Shown: positions 15,860 to 24,085, numbered from the stretch's first letter. The stretch is 64,000 nt of DNA from Anaerococcus mediterraneensis (GCF_900128415.1 NZ_LT635772.1:1860001-1924000); one strand, 5' to 3'. A program made the numbers and translations. Notes: generated by a model from the letters alone, not told the origin.

Positions 15860-16116
15860 TTTTTCACTCCTTTGTTGATATTTATATACCTACATTTTTT
15901 GTCTAGCTTTTTGTATTCTTCTTTGGTCAATATTCTTTGCATAGGGAGCTTGTATTTTTTATTGTAGGGATATTTGTTAGCATCTATTAATTTTCTGACA
16001 TTTTCAGCATCTTTTTTGCATAAAAAGTGGGCGTGCTGGTCATAGCTCCCGCCCTCTCGTATCAGCATCCATTTTCTTTTTGGTAGTTTGGGGTAGTATT
16101 TGATAGATAGTTTCAT
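15856..16116 (-). CDS. hypothetical prophage protein
   Basis: An 86-residue basic protein (many Lys and Tyr). It contains WMLIREGGSYDQHAHFLCKK, which has the look of a small phage or plasmid accessory protein, but I cannot name a family. No clear ribosome site precedes the ATG at 16116, so expression is doubtful. It overlaps the next small frame by an ATGA junction. Confidence 0.5.
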   Translation of the reverse strand: MKLSIKYYPKLPKRKWMLIREGGSYDQHAHFLCKKDAENVRKLIDANKYPYNKKYKLPMQRILTKEEYKKLDKKCRYININKGVKK

Positions 16117-16180
16117 AATATCATAAGATCGTTTATTTATATTTCAACATTTGCCTGGTATTTATAATCATTTATACAAT

Positions 16181-16212
16181 AAAAAAAAACACGCTAGTTT
16201 TACTAACGTGTT
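16181..16212 (-). terminator. terminator after the 70-residue prophage ORF
   Basis: On the minus strand AACACG...CGTGTT with an inner TAGT/ACTA pair is followed by nine T. It lies 20 bases past the stop at 16232. Confidence 0.7.
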
Positions 16213-16231
16213 TAGTCTGATTTTATTAAAT

Positions 16232-16444
16232 TTACAGTCCTGAATTGTTCATTCCTACCACTTGCCAATAACCTAATGTGTCACCTGTCACAATCTCTGG
16301 CCAATGCTCTTTAAGTTCATTAGCTGTTAATTGCCTTTCTTCCTTATCTTCTTCACTCATAGAATCCCATTCAGCTTTTTCTTTTTCAAATTCACAAATT
16401 ATTTTAATTTTATTTTCTGCCTTTTGCATAGTTTTCTGCCCCAT
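16232..16444 (-). CDS. hypothetical prophage protein, possibly N-truncated
   Basis: A 70-residue acidic protein, rich in Glu and Lys, with tail LKEHWPEIVTGDTLGYWQVV. The frame is open for another 11 codons upstream of the ATG without another start, and the ribosome site is weak, so an N-terminal part may be lost. Family not recognised. Confidence 0.4.
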   Translation of the reverse strand: MGQKTMQKAENKIKIICEFEKEKAEWDSMSEEDKEERQLTANELKEHWPEIVTGDTLGYWQVVGMNNSGL

Positions 16445-16507
16445 TCCAACCGGTTTTAATACATTAAGGATAATTCATAGGCTAATGAATAATCGTATGC
16501 ACCATTA

Positions 16508-16747
16508 TTATATAAGCATATAAAGATTATAGGCTGTAGACAATACTCGTTTATTGAATGTATCTTTAGCTACAACGTCTTTATCTTTCAAATCCTCTTG
16601 TAAACTTTTAAAATCTAGTAAAAATACATCTTCATTTTCTTTCAATTCTTCCTGTATTCCTTCATCTGAACTTAGATTCATCATATCTAGATATTTATTT
16701 ATAACCGCCTTTTTAAAGTCGTAATAAGAATATTTCATCTTATCCAT
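16508..16747 (-). CDS. hypothetical prophage protein
   Basis: A 79-residue protein beginning MDKMKYSYYDFKKAVINKYL. The ATG at 16747 is preceded by AAGGAG five bases upstream, which decides the start over longer in-frame readings overlapping the portal gene. It has an acidic middle (EELKENEDVFLLDF). Function unknown. It follows the portal relic by 50 bases in the same direction. Confidence 0.5.
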   Translation of the reverse strand: MDKMKYSYYDFKKAVINKYLDMMNLSSDEGIQEELKENEDVFLLDFKSLQEDLKDKDVVAKDTFNKRVLSTAYNLYMLI

Positions 16748-16797
16748 TACAACTCCTTGTCTCTTTTGCTTTGAGCTTCTCCAACAACAAAATTGTG

Positions 16798-17790
16798 TTA
16801 TATGAATTCCTGTATAGTTCCATTTGGCTTTTGCTTCCAATACTGATCTATCAGCTGCTTTTCACTTAATATTATACCCTTATTTTTCTTGCTTTTAAAT
16901 GATAAATTAGCATTTGGGGATACCTTCATTTGCTTTTTTATTTCTTTCATTGCTAATTCAGGGCTTTTCCATCTCTTAGCCCTGTAAACACCATTTATCC
17001 CTTGCACTTGAACCTCGACTAATACTAACTTGCTTAAGTCTAGGTTCTTTTCAAGGATATTTTCAAGTTTTATTTCCTTATTTACTTGTCTTAATGACTT
17101 TTGAAATAAATCCTCACTTGTTTCTTCATCTTCTATTTCTGTATCATCTCCCCCGCCTTCTTCATCGTATCCATATGAGTCAAAGTCAAAGTCCATTGAG
17201 TCGCCGCTCGGCATCATTTGTTTTGATTGCAAGAAATATGGATTTGCTATTATATCTCCACCTTCTATTTCAGCTAGCCCCTTATCGGCTCTAACCTCAT
17301 TTATGGTCATGTATGATTCAGTTTTTCTCTTTGCTAGGTCTACTTGTTCAGACTCTGATTCATTGTCTAGGCCATCAAAGACAAAAACATATTCATCATC
17401 TAGGCTAAATCTTGATATTATATATTTATTTACAACATTTTCTATATATTGTAGTAGTGGCAATAGACCCTTTGCTTTTGATTGGTCTACCTTGTCTTTG
17501 TCACCTGAAAAAAGACTTGATCCCTTACCACCTACACCACCATTATTAGGGAAATTTATTTCTGCTGGATCTATTTTATAAACAGCACAAATGATATTGA
17601 TTAGATAGTTGATCCATTTTTCAAATACCATCTCCCCACCTGATTGGGCAATCTTTATAAATTCTAGCTCGCCTGGTAGGGTAAAGACTGGTATTTTCCA
17701 TGCGCCTTTTTGACCTGTTACCTGGGTTCGCCACTGTCTTTTAAATGATTCTAGGGTCTGCCTATCACCTGGTGCTGGACCATTCTTTTC
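16798..17790 (-). pseudogene. phage portal protein, N-terminally truncated
   Basis: The frame is open from 17790 to 16798 (330 residues) but has no start until M at 17631. The residues before that ATG still match portal sequence: NGPAPGDRQTLESFKRQW, GAWKIPVFTLPGELEFIKI. Next come CAVYKIDPAEINFPNNGG, a typical portal block, and DLAKRKTESYMTINEVRADKGL. The C-terminal third is acidic, then basic. The N-terminal part is missing, replaced by a TGA and a tRNA-like relic, so the gene is broken. In phages the portal is the DNA channel of the capsid. Confidence 0.8.
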
Positions 17791-17807
17791 TCATCTTATT
17801 TTGTTTT

Positions 17808-17895
17808 TGGCGAAGCGGATAGGATTTGAACCCTCGCCCTTTTTAAGGTCTAAGGGATTAGCAAACCGTCCCCTTGACAACTTGGGTATCTTGCC
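17808..17895 (-). tRNA. degenerate tRNA-Ser(GCU)-like sequence, probably a pseudo-tRNA
   Basis: On the minus strand the order of elements matches a class II serine tRNA: TACCCAAG...AAGGGGAC (D arm), GGTTTGCTAA (anticodon loop with GCT), a long variable arm (CCTT/AAGG), GGGTTCAAATCC (T loop) and a terminal GCCA. The anticodon stem does not pair, the T stem is only three pairs and the acceptor stem has several mismatches. It is therefore probably a relic, perhaps phage-borne or a damaged attachment site. Confidence 0.5.
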
Positions 17896-17983
17896 ATAAA
17901 AAAGACAAATAAAATCTAATCTAGTTGTCTTATTAATCAATTTATTTAATTTTTCTTATAAATGGGTATATTAACAACAAATA

Positions 17984-18059
17984 ACAGGTATTCCTCTTCC
18001 CCAAAAAGAGATGTCTATATGAGTAATTATATAGAACTGAGGGGGGATACCTGTTTTTT
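17984..18059 (+). other. large stem-loop with T-run
   Basis: ACAGGTAT (17984-17991) pairs with ATACCTGT (18047-18054), extended by C-rich and G-rich strands (CCCC with GGGGGG), with a loop of about 35 bases that contains a smaller hairpin. A T-run follows on the plus strand. It lies in the gap between the pseudo-tRNA and a convergent-side gene. It may be a terminator or a small structured RNA. Confidence 0.45.
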
Positions 18060-18070
18060 ATTTATTTTCT

Positions 18071-18319
18071 TTAATACCACATTATCTTGCAATCTTTTAT
18101 GTCTCTTTCTCCCTCTGCCATATCTCTAAGTCCATTTAAGGCATAAATTGCATAAGGATAACTGCTATATTCTTTTTCATCGGTAGGGCTTAATTTCACC
18201 TTATAATCATCTAGATCTAAACAATTTACAGATACGATTCCGAACTCTTCCCAATCTTCAGGGTAATATTCTGCTCTTATCCAATTATCCTTTTTTATTA
18301 CGTTTTTTAATTTTAGCAT
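18071..18319 (-). CDS. hypothetical prophage protein
   Basis: An 82-residue acidic protein, MLKLKNVIKKDNWIRAEYYP, then EDWEEFGIVSVNCLDLDDYKV and LSPTDEKEYSSYPYAIYALN. The ATG at 18319 is chosen because GGAG lies six bases upstream; a longer GTG start would place that site inside the gene. It resembles small proteins of Firmicute phages but I cannot name it. It overlaps the truncated frame upstream by 35 bases. Confidence 0.5.
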   Translation of the reverse strand: MLKLKNVIKKDNWIRAEYYPEDWEEFGIVSVNCLDLDDYKVKLSPTDEKEYSSYPYAIYALNGLRDMAEGERDIKDCKIMWY

Positions 18320-18617
18320 AATATTCTCCACTTTTTTTATAATTATATTTTTCGCTTGCTAGTTTAGGAGCTTGTTCTTGGATTAGTTCATTAGCTATAA
18401 GCTTTTCTTCGTACATCTCGTGTTTTAGTAGTGTTAAATCATGTTTTTTAATATTGTCATTCATGATTCTGTTCCACGACTTGGCAATTTCAAAGCTAGG
18501 GGCAAATCTTTCTATACTTTTGCCTTCTAAATCGTTTTTAACAATAAAAATTCTTTTTTCTTTGGATTTCCTCTTTGTATATCCGGTATTTTTGGCTACC
18601 TGTCTTTGTAGGTAAGC
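18285..18617 (-). pseudogene. 5'-truncated prophage ORF
   Basis: An open frame of 110 codons with no plausible start, bounded upstream by TAG. It reads KNTGYTKRKSKEKRIFIVKN, then EGKSIERFAPSFEIAKSWNR and EEKLIANELIQEQAPKLA. The long open stretch with charged, helix-forming content suggests a real gene that lost its 5' end where the second hicA stub was joined. Family not recognised. Confidence 0.45.
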
Positions 18618-18644
18618 CTATCTTCTAGATCTTTTATCCTATTG

Positions 18645-18695
18645 TCCATTCTTGTTAAGTATCTTGAGTAGTTTTTTTGAGTTATAAGTCTTCAT
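18645..18695 (-). pseudogene. second hicA stub (5' end only)
   Basis: Seventeen codons MKTYNSKKLLKILNKNG almost identical to the start of the hicA at 15521, then an abrupt change to unrelated sequence. The upstream 60 bases are also similar to the hicAB promoter (TACATTAA...TATACGTCTTATTATAAGTAT) but the -35 box is lost. It is a direct repeat of the 15.5 kb locus, about 3.1 kb away. Confidence 0.7.
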
Positions 18696-18774
18696 AAGAA
18701 GCGGCCATCTTACATTAATTCTATACGTCTTATTATAAGTATATCGATGAAAAATAAAAAAGAAGCCTAAAAAA

Positions 18775-19005
18775 CTAGGCCTCTAATTCTTCTATTATGG
18801 GTTTTATATACTTATCAGCAAGTTTTTTCTCACCAATGGCGCACAAACTTTCATAGACAGTCTCAAACCTGTTTTCTTCAAAATTAATGACATCAGAATT
18901 AAAATACTCCAGTATATTAGCTATCTGTCCAAAATTTTCCTTGCCATCTACCTCTTCTAGAATCCTATCGATAAGGTCCCTTATGCTATTAATCTCTCTT
19001 TCCAT
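18775..19005 (-). CDS. hypothetical acidic small protein
   Basis: A 76-residue acidic protein, predicted mostly helical (MEREINSIRDLIDRILEEVD...KKLADKYIKPIIEELEA). The ATG at 19005 is chosen because GGAGG lies five bases before it; the upstream TTG overlaps that site. It sits between the prophage relic and the pyrimidine operon terminator. Function unknown; it could be a host gene or the edge of the prophage. Confidence 0.55.
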   Translation of the reverse strand: MEREINSIRDLIDRILEEVDGKENFGQIANILEYFNSDVINFEENRFETVYESLCAIGEKKLADKYIKPIIEELEA

Positions 19006-19075
19006 CCTAGCCTCCAAATAAAAATTTATCTTCTATATATAAATACCCTCTTTGTAAAATTAATAAAAAGCTCAA

Positions 19076-19108
19076 CAAAAAAAGATGAGGCTGGCTCATC
19101 TTTTTTTA
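19076..19108. terminator. bidirectional terminator of the pyrimidine operon
   Basis: AAGATGAG-GCTGG-CTCATCTT (19082-19102) flanked by an A-run and a T-run. It ends the eleven-gene operon on the minus strand. Confidence 0.8.
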
Positions 19109-19150
19109 AAAGGATCATACAACATATAATTTATTATTAGGATTATCGTT

Positions 19151-20293
19151 TTATTTTAAAATAGATCTTGCTATTACAAGTTTTTGAACTTCTGAGGTTC
19201 CCTCATATATTTCTGTAATTTTTGCATCTCTGTACATTCTCTCTAGTGGGAAGTCTTTCATGTAGCCGTAGCCACCGTGGATCTGTAGGGCTAGGTTTGT
19301 GACTTCTCTAGCTGTTTGTGATGCAAATAATTTTGCCATGGCTGCTTCTTTGCTATGGCGTATACCTTTATCTGCAAGCTGAGCTGCTATGGTTGTAAGG
19401 GCTCTTGCTGCTTGGATTTTGGTTTCCATTGTAGCTAGGTACCATTGTATACCTTGTAGGTCTGCTATTGGTCTTCCAAATTGCTCACGTTCTTTGGCAT
19501 ATTTTATAGAAAGGTCTAAAGCTCCTTGGGCTATACCAACTGCTTGGGCAGATACACCGATTCTAGCTGTATCTATTAGAGAAAGGGCTATAGATAGGCC
19601 TTTGTTTTCCTCGCCTAGCAAGTTTTCTTTTGGTACTCTACAGTCTTGGAATACTAGTTCTACTGTTTCTGATGCTCTAATACCCATTTTGTCTTCTACT
19701 TTTCCGTAGGTGAAGCCTGGTGTTCCTTTTTCAACTATAATTGCTGATAGGCCACGAGCTTTGGCAGCTGGGTCTGTTAGGGCAAATACTAATACGTATT
19801 CTGCAGCTTTTCCGCTTGTTATAAAGGTTTTACTACCGTTTAAAACATATTCGTTTGTGCTTTCGTCAAAAACTGCTGTTGTTTTTGTTGCTCCAGCATC
19901 AGATCCTGCTCCTGCTTCTGTTAGGGCAAAAGCTCCTAATTTTCCACCGCTTGTGATGTTTTCTAGGTATTTATCTTTTTGTGCATCTGTCCCAAATTTT
20001 TGTAGGGCGTGTTGAAGGATAGATGATATAGAATATATGCCACCTACTGCTCCATCTACTTTGGCAAGCTCTTCTACTGCAACTATTTTTTCTAGTTGGC
20101 CCATGCCTGCTCCGCCGTATTCTTCGGCAACACCTATGCCTGTTAGGCCCATGTCTACAAGGTCAGCCCAAACATCGCTAGGAAATACTGCAGTTTTATC
20201 TCTTTCTTCTGCTGTAGGTCTTAGTTCTTTAATTGCATAATCTCTAACTAGGTCTCTAATGTCTATCTGGTTTTCTGTTAAAAGATTTTCCAT
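19151..20293 (-). CDS. acyl-CoA dehydrogenase, proposed acryloyl-CoA reductase
   Basis: A 380-residue FAD enzyme of the acyl-CoA dehydrogenase family and normal short-chain length. Signatures are FALTEAGAGSDAG, LQIHGGYGYMKD and the catalytic base E364 in ITEIYEGTSE, in the position used by butyryl-CoA dehydrogenase. It is the last gene of the operon, 7 bases after the lyase-like genes. Placed after beta-alanyl-CoA deamination, its likely job is to reduce acryloyl-CoA (or methacrylyl-CoA) to the saturated acyl-CoA. That role is inferred from context; no etfAB genes are in the operon, so the electron donor must be encoded elsewhere. Confidence 0.88.
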   Translation of the reverse strand: MENLLTENQIDIRDLVRDYAIKELRPTAEERDKTAVFPSDVWADLVDMGLTGIGVAEEYGGAGMGQLEKIVAVEELAKVDGAVGGIYSISSILQHALQKFGTDAQKDKYLENITSGGKLGAFALTEAGAGSDAGATKTTAVFDESTNEYVLNGSKTFITSGKAAEYVLVFALTDPAAKARGLSAIIVEKGTPGFTYGKVEDKMGIRASETVELVFQDCRVPKENLLGEENKGLSIALSLIDTARIGVSAQAVGIAQGALDLSIKYAKEREQFGRPIADLQGIQWYLATMETKIQAARALTTIAAQLADKGIRHSKEAAMAKLFASQTAREVTNLALQIHGGYGYMKDFPLERMYRDAKITEIYEGTSEVQKLVIARSILK

Positions 20294-20300
20294 ATTTCAC

Positions 20301-20669
20301 CTATTTTACTTCATATACATATTGGGCTACTGTACATAATGGAGGATTTTCAAGAACGTCTATAGAAGATGGGTATTCAGGATTTTCTGGATACTCGATT
20401 ATTTTGAAGGCTCTAACTTCTATTAGGGCTTTGTTACCTTCTTTTCTTTTTATTCTTGCTATAAACTCCATATAGTCACCTGCTGCAAGAGGTTCATAAA
20501 GTCTAACTTTTTTAACCTTGGTCATTGTGCCTACGTTGCTAAATACTTTTGCCATCAATCTTTTGGCACAGTCTTCCATTAGGGTAAGGCCTCTGGCACC
20601 ATTGACTACTCCACCACCATAAAATACATCTCGGTCGCTCATTCTATAACGCATTGTCATTGTTTCCAT
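20301..20669 (-). CDS. hotdog-fold CoA ammonia-lyase-like subunit A
   Basis: A 122-residue protein of the 3-aminobutyryl-CoA / beta-alanyl-CoA ammonia-lyase type. Start ATG 20669 follows AAGGAG by six bases; the upstream TTG contains that site. It keeps the N-terminal block RMSDRDVFYGGGVVNGARGL, equivalent to the YxGNLVNGAR block of known lyases as I remember them, and the strand LYEPLAAGDYMEF. The helix that in those enzymes carries GDVxTE reads EDCAKRLM here. It abuts its paralogue (20688-21152). I infer that the two form one enzyme that removes ammonia from beta-alanyl-CoA. Confidence 0.72.
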   Translation of the reverse strand: METMTMRYRMSDRDVFYGGGVVNGARGLTLMEDCAKRLMAKVFSNVGTMTKVKKVRLYEPLAAGDYMEFIARIKRKEGNKALIEVRAFKIIEYPENPEYPSSIDVLENPPLCTVAQYVYEVK

Positions 20670-20687
20670 AATACTCTCCTTATCCAA

Positions 20688-21152
20688 TTAAAACTCTACA
20701 TCATCTTCTGGGAAGTCTTCTAGTTCTGCCCATGGATCTTTTACAAGGCCATCTGGTTGTAGGCCTCTTTGTAGGTGTTTTTTAACAACTAGTCTTACAT
20801 GTCCTTTAGAGCAAAGTATTGGTTCATCATGCCAAATCATTTGACCAACTTTTCCGCTTTCTTTATCAGGACTTGCTAGTTTGAATACTTCTATAAGACA
20901 GTCTCTTGATGTATTTCCAATGTGGGTCATTGTTGCCTTGTATTCCATCATGTCGCCAACATAGACATCTTCATATATTTCTACATCGTGATAGCCTAAG
21001 CATAATGATTCATCGCCATCGTTTAATATCATTTGTTCTGTCTCAACATCGCCTATAAAATCAAATTGTCTACCTACTGGGACTCTACCGTCACAGTCTG
21101 AAGCATCTTGTGTAGTCATGTTGTAGCTTAAAAATGAAACTTTTCTTGTCAT
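20688..21152 (-). CDS. hotdog-fold CoA ammonia-lyase-like subunit B
   Basis: A 154-residue paralogue of the preceding family. It keeps the second half of the lyase site: IGDVETEQM (residues 33-41), then NDGDESLCLGY and VYVGDMMEY, which closely follow beta-alanyl-CoA:ammonia lyase as I remember it. The first block, YxGNLVNGAR in that enzyme, is degraded to CDGRVPVGRQ. So each paralogue retains what the other has lost. It starts eight bases after the CoA-transferase gene. A deaminase role is inferred from family and context. Confidence 0.72.
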   Translation of the reverse strand: MTRKVSFLSYNMTTQDASDCDGRVPVGRQFDFIGDVETEQMILNDGDESLCLGYHDVEIYEDVYVGDMMEYKATMTHIGNTSRDCLIEVFKLASPDKESGKVGQMIWHDEPILCSKGHVRLVVKKHLQRGLQPDGLVKDPWAELEDFPEDDVEF

Positions 21153-21160
21153 AATTTAAC

Positions 21161-22348
21161 CTATATTACCCCTTCTTCTTTAAGTTGTTTTTCTTCTTCT
21201 TCTGTTAGATTGAATACTTCTCTGTTGTGTTGGCCTAAAAGTGGTGATGGAAAATTGATCTGTCCTGGTGATTCAGATAATTTTGGTACTATACCTTGCA
21301 TCTTTACCTTGCCCATTGTTGGGTGGTCAACTTCTACAATCATATCTCTGGCTTTGATATGTGGATGATTTATAGCTTCTGCTACATCAAGGACTGGACC
21401 ACATGGTACTCCTGCTTCTGCCATCATTTCTTCTAGTTCAGCCTTGGTGTACTCCAAAGTGAATTCTCTAATGGTGTTTTGTAAGTCTGGAAGATAGTTT
21501 TCACACCTAAATTCATTTGTTTCGTACCTAGGATCTTCTATCAATTCTTCTTTGCCCATAACTGTACAGAATTTTGCCCACAAGTTGTCATTTCCAACAC
21601 CTAGGGCTACAAAACCGTCCTTGCATTCATATACGTCAAATGGAGCTATAGATGGGTCTATGTTTCCATTTCTTTGTGGAGCAACGCCCTCCATAAGGTA
21701 TCTTGGAATAGCATTTTCTAGGATAGAAAATATTGTATCAACCATAGATACGTCTACTAGTTGGCCCTTGCCTGTTCTTTCTCTATATTGTAGAGCTATA
21801 AGTGCTCCGACCATTTGATAGATTCCTGAAACATGGTCAGCTACAGATGGACCTACTTTTACTGGTTGGGTATCTCTAAAACCTGTTAGGTTTATGATCC
21901 CACCCATAGCTTGAGCTACTATGTCATAGCATGGTCTTTCTGCTAATGGACTTGTTTGTCCAAATCCAGAACCTGAAACATATATTAGTTTAGGGTTAAT
22001 TTCTTTTAGGGTATCATAATCTATTTTTAATTTTTTTGTTACACCACCCTTGTAGTTTTCACATACAAAGTCAGCATTTTTTACAAGGTCGTAGAACATT
22101 TGTAGACCTTTTTCAGATTTTAAGTTTAGTGTAACACCTTTTTTGTTTCTATTTGAATATGCGAAGAATCCACTTTCTCCACTTTTTTCATCTATAGGTC
22201 CCCAAGTTCTGCATTGCTCACCATTAACTGGTTCTATCTTTATAACATCTGCTCCAAAATCGGCAAAAAACATTGTGCAAAACGGACCACTCAAAGCTGA
22301 GGTTAGGTCTATAACTTTCAAACCCTCAAGTGCACCATTATTAATCAT
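21161..22348 (-). CDS. class III (CaiB/BaiF) CoA-transferase
   Basis: A 395-residue family III CoA-transferase, normal length. The N-terminus GLKVIDLTSALSGPFCTMFF and FGADVIKIEP are typical. The catalytic aspartate is D171 in GPSVADHVSGIY, equivalent to Asp169 of formyl-CoA transferase. In this operon the likely reaction moves CoA from propionyl-CoA (or acetyl-CoA) to beta-alanine, giving beta-alanyl-CoA and free acid. That assignment is inference from neighbours. 31 bases downstream of the amidohydrolase gene. Confidence 0.88.
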   Translation of the reverse strand: MINNGALEGLKVIDLTSALSGPFCTMFFADFGADVIKIEPVNGEQCRTWGPIDEKSGESGFFAYSNRNKKGVTLNLKSEKGLQMFYDLVKNADFVCENYKGGVTKKLKIDYDTLKEINPKLIYVSGSGFGQTSPLAERPCYDIVAQAMGGIINLTGFRDTQPVKVGPSVADHVSGIYQMVGALIALQYRERTGKGQLVDVSMVDTIFSILENAIPRYLMEGVAPQRNGNIDPSIAPFDVYECKDGFVALGVGNDNLWAKFCTVMGKEELIEDPRYETNEFRCENYLPDLQNTIREFTLEYTKAELEEMMAEAGVPCGPVLDVAEAINHPHIKARDMIVEVDHPTMGKVKMQGIVPKLSESPGQINFPSPLLGQHNREVFNLTEEEEKQLKEEGVI

Positions 22349-22379
22349 ATTTTCTCACTTTCTATATCATTAAATATTT

Positions 22380-23639
22380 TTATTGGGCATCTCTCTTTAG
22401 TATTGCATTTAATAGTACAGATGCACCTTGTGTACATTGTTCTGTTGATGTAAATTCTGGTTCGCAGTGTGAATGTCCGTCTTTAGATGGAACAAAGATC
22501 ATTGTTGTTGGGACCATGTATGATACGAATTGTGCATCATGGCCAGCACCTGAATTTATTTTTTGGTTAGAATATCCAAGTTCATTTACAGATTCTTGTA
22601 CATAGTTAACTAGTTGTTCGTCAAAGTAAACAGTATCTCTTGTCCAAGCTACTTCATAGTCTGTTGTACAACCAACTATTTCTTTTGGTATGCTCTTGAT
22701 TACTTCTACTACTTGTTCTATAACTTCTGCTTTTTCGTGTCTAGCATCTATAGAGAATTCTACATAGTCAGGAATAACAGTGTGTACGTTTGGATGGCAG
22801 ATGATTTCACCTGTTGTATAAACAAGTTCTTCATCAAGTTTGTCTAGCTCATCATGTAGGTATTGAAGAACTTTTGCTGCTCCGTATAGGGCATCGTGAC
22901 GATATTTCATTGGTGTTGTACCAGCGTGGTCAGAAACACCGTAGATTTTGATTCTGTAGTTAACCATACCAAGTACGCATGTAACAACTCCAACATCCTT
23001 GTTTTCTGCTTCTAGGATTGGACCTTGTTCGATGTGCATTTCAAAGTTTGCACAGTAGTCATCTGGGTTTAGTCTGTTAGCTTTATCGCCTTTAAATCCT
23101 GATTTTTCTAGGGCTTCTTTGAAGGTTGTTTCTTTATCAAGAACTGATTTTGAGTTCATCATATTTTCATAAACGAAGTTTTTCTTGATCTCTTCTGGTA
23201 GGTAGTCATACATAACAATACCTGATGACATCATTGCTGGTGGATATAAAGATCCTTCTTCGTTTGTCCATACCATTGCGGTGATATTGTGTTTGTGAGG
23301 GATGTTTTGCTCATGGATTGTTTCTAGAACTTCCATAGCTGACATTACACCTAAAATACCATCGTAGTTACCACCATTTCTTACAGAGTCTGTGTGTGAT
23401 CCTGTAACTATAGCTGGTAGTTCTGGATTTGATCCATTAAGTGTTGCATACATATTTCCTATGTCGTCTGTTTTAACTTCTGCACCTATTGCTTCCATTC
23501 TTTTTTTGAATTCGTTTCTAGCTTGGATATCTGCTTCAGAAAAACAATAACGTGTTATTCCACCGTGTCCTGCATCTCCAAATGTGCTAAAAGTATCAAT
23601 TTTATCTTGCATTCTTGCTTCATTACATTTATAAGTCAT
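22380..23639 (-). CDS. N-carbamoyl-beta-alanine amidohydrolase (M20/AllC family)
   Basis: A 419-residue metal-dependent amidohydrolase of the allantoate / N-carbamoyl-amino-acid hydrolase group. Metal-site motifs are GSHTDSVRNGGNYDG and TNEEGS. The dimerisation-domain motif YRIKIYGVSDHAGTTPM and the C-terminal GAGHDAQF are also present. It should hydrolyse N-carbamoyl-beta-alanine to beta-alanine, CO2 and NH3, since it shares an operon with dihydropyrimidinase. An allantoate or hydantoin role is less likely because no purine-catabolic genes are here. It overlaps the ThrE C-terminal gene by 11 bases. Confidence 0.88.
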   Translation of the reverse strand: MTYKCNEARMQDKIDTFSTFGDAGHGGITRYCFSEADIQARNEFKKRMEAIGAEVKTDDIGNMYATLNGSNPELPAIVTGSHTDSVRNGGNYDGILGVMSAMEVLETIHEQNIPHKHNITAMVWTNEEGSLYPPAMMSSGIVMYDYLPEEIKKNFVYENMMNSKSVLDKETTFKEALEKSGFKGDKANRLNPDDYCANFEMHIEQGPILEAENKDVGVVTCVLGMVNYRIKIYGVSDHAGTTPMKYRHDALYGAAKVLQYLHDELDKLDEELVYTTGEIICHPNVHTVIPDYVEFSIDARHEKAEVIEQVVEVIKSIPKEIVGCTTDYEVAWTRDTVYFDEQLVNYVQESVNELGYSNQKINSGAGHDAQFVSYMVPTTMIFVPSKDGHSHCEPEFTSTEQCTQGASVLLNAILKRDAQ

Positions 23640-24078
23640 TTTTTCTCCTCACTTTATAAAAATCATACATTTTTGTAAATATTATCTCTAGGGCTATACC
23701 ACCGCTTATGGCTATGGCTATATTTACTGAATTAGCCCCATATTTCAATACGTTTTCCCAATTTGTTATAAACAAGTACTCCATTGTCAAAAATAGTGAA
23801 CGCCCTGGTATCAAGGGTATAAATCCTACGGCGTGGTAGATGGTAGCTGGTGCTTTGTTTCTCCTTGAAATTATTTGGGAGTAAAGTCCCAAAAACAAGG
23901 ATGCAAAAAAGTATGACTGGTATTCATCTTTTGTATAGATGAAGGTTATTATATATACAGCCCAGTCTAAAAGTCCAGCAAGACTTGCCCAAAACAAATC
24001 TTTTCCTTTTATATTAAACAAAAGAGCAAAGCCCAATGATCCAATACCAGCAGCTATTATTTGTATAATCTTATCCAT
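23629..24078 (-). CDS. ThrE-family transporter, C-terminal half (DUF3815-like)
   Basis: A 149-residue membrane protein with about four to five helices (GSLGFALLFNIKGKDLFWAS, HAVGFIPLIPGRSLF). It corresponds to the small half of threonine/serine exporters of the ThrE family; here the transporter is split into two genes, as in many Firmicutes. It lies between the amidohydrolase gene (11-base overlap) and the large half (7-base gap). Its position suggests it moves an amino-acid-like intermediate or product such as beta-alanine, which is inference. Confidence 0.8.
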   Translation of the reverse strand: MDKIIQIIAAGIGSLGFALLFNIKGKDLFWASLAGLLDWAVYIITFIYTKDEYQSYFFASLFLGLYSQIISRRNKAPATIYHAVGFIPLIPGRSLFLTMEYLFITNWENVLKYGANSVNIAIAISGGIALEIIFTKMYDFYKVRRKNDL

Positions 24079-24085
24079 AGCGCCC

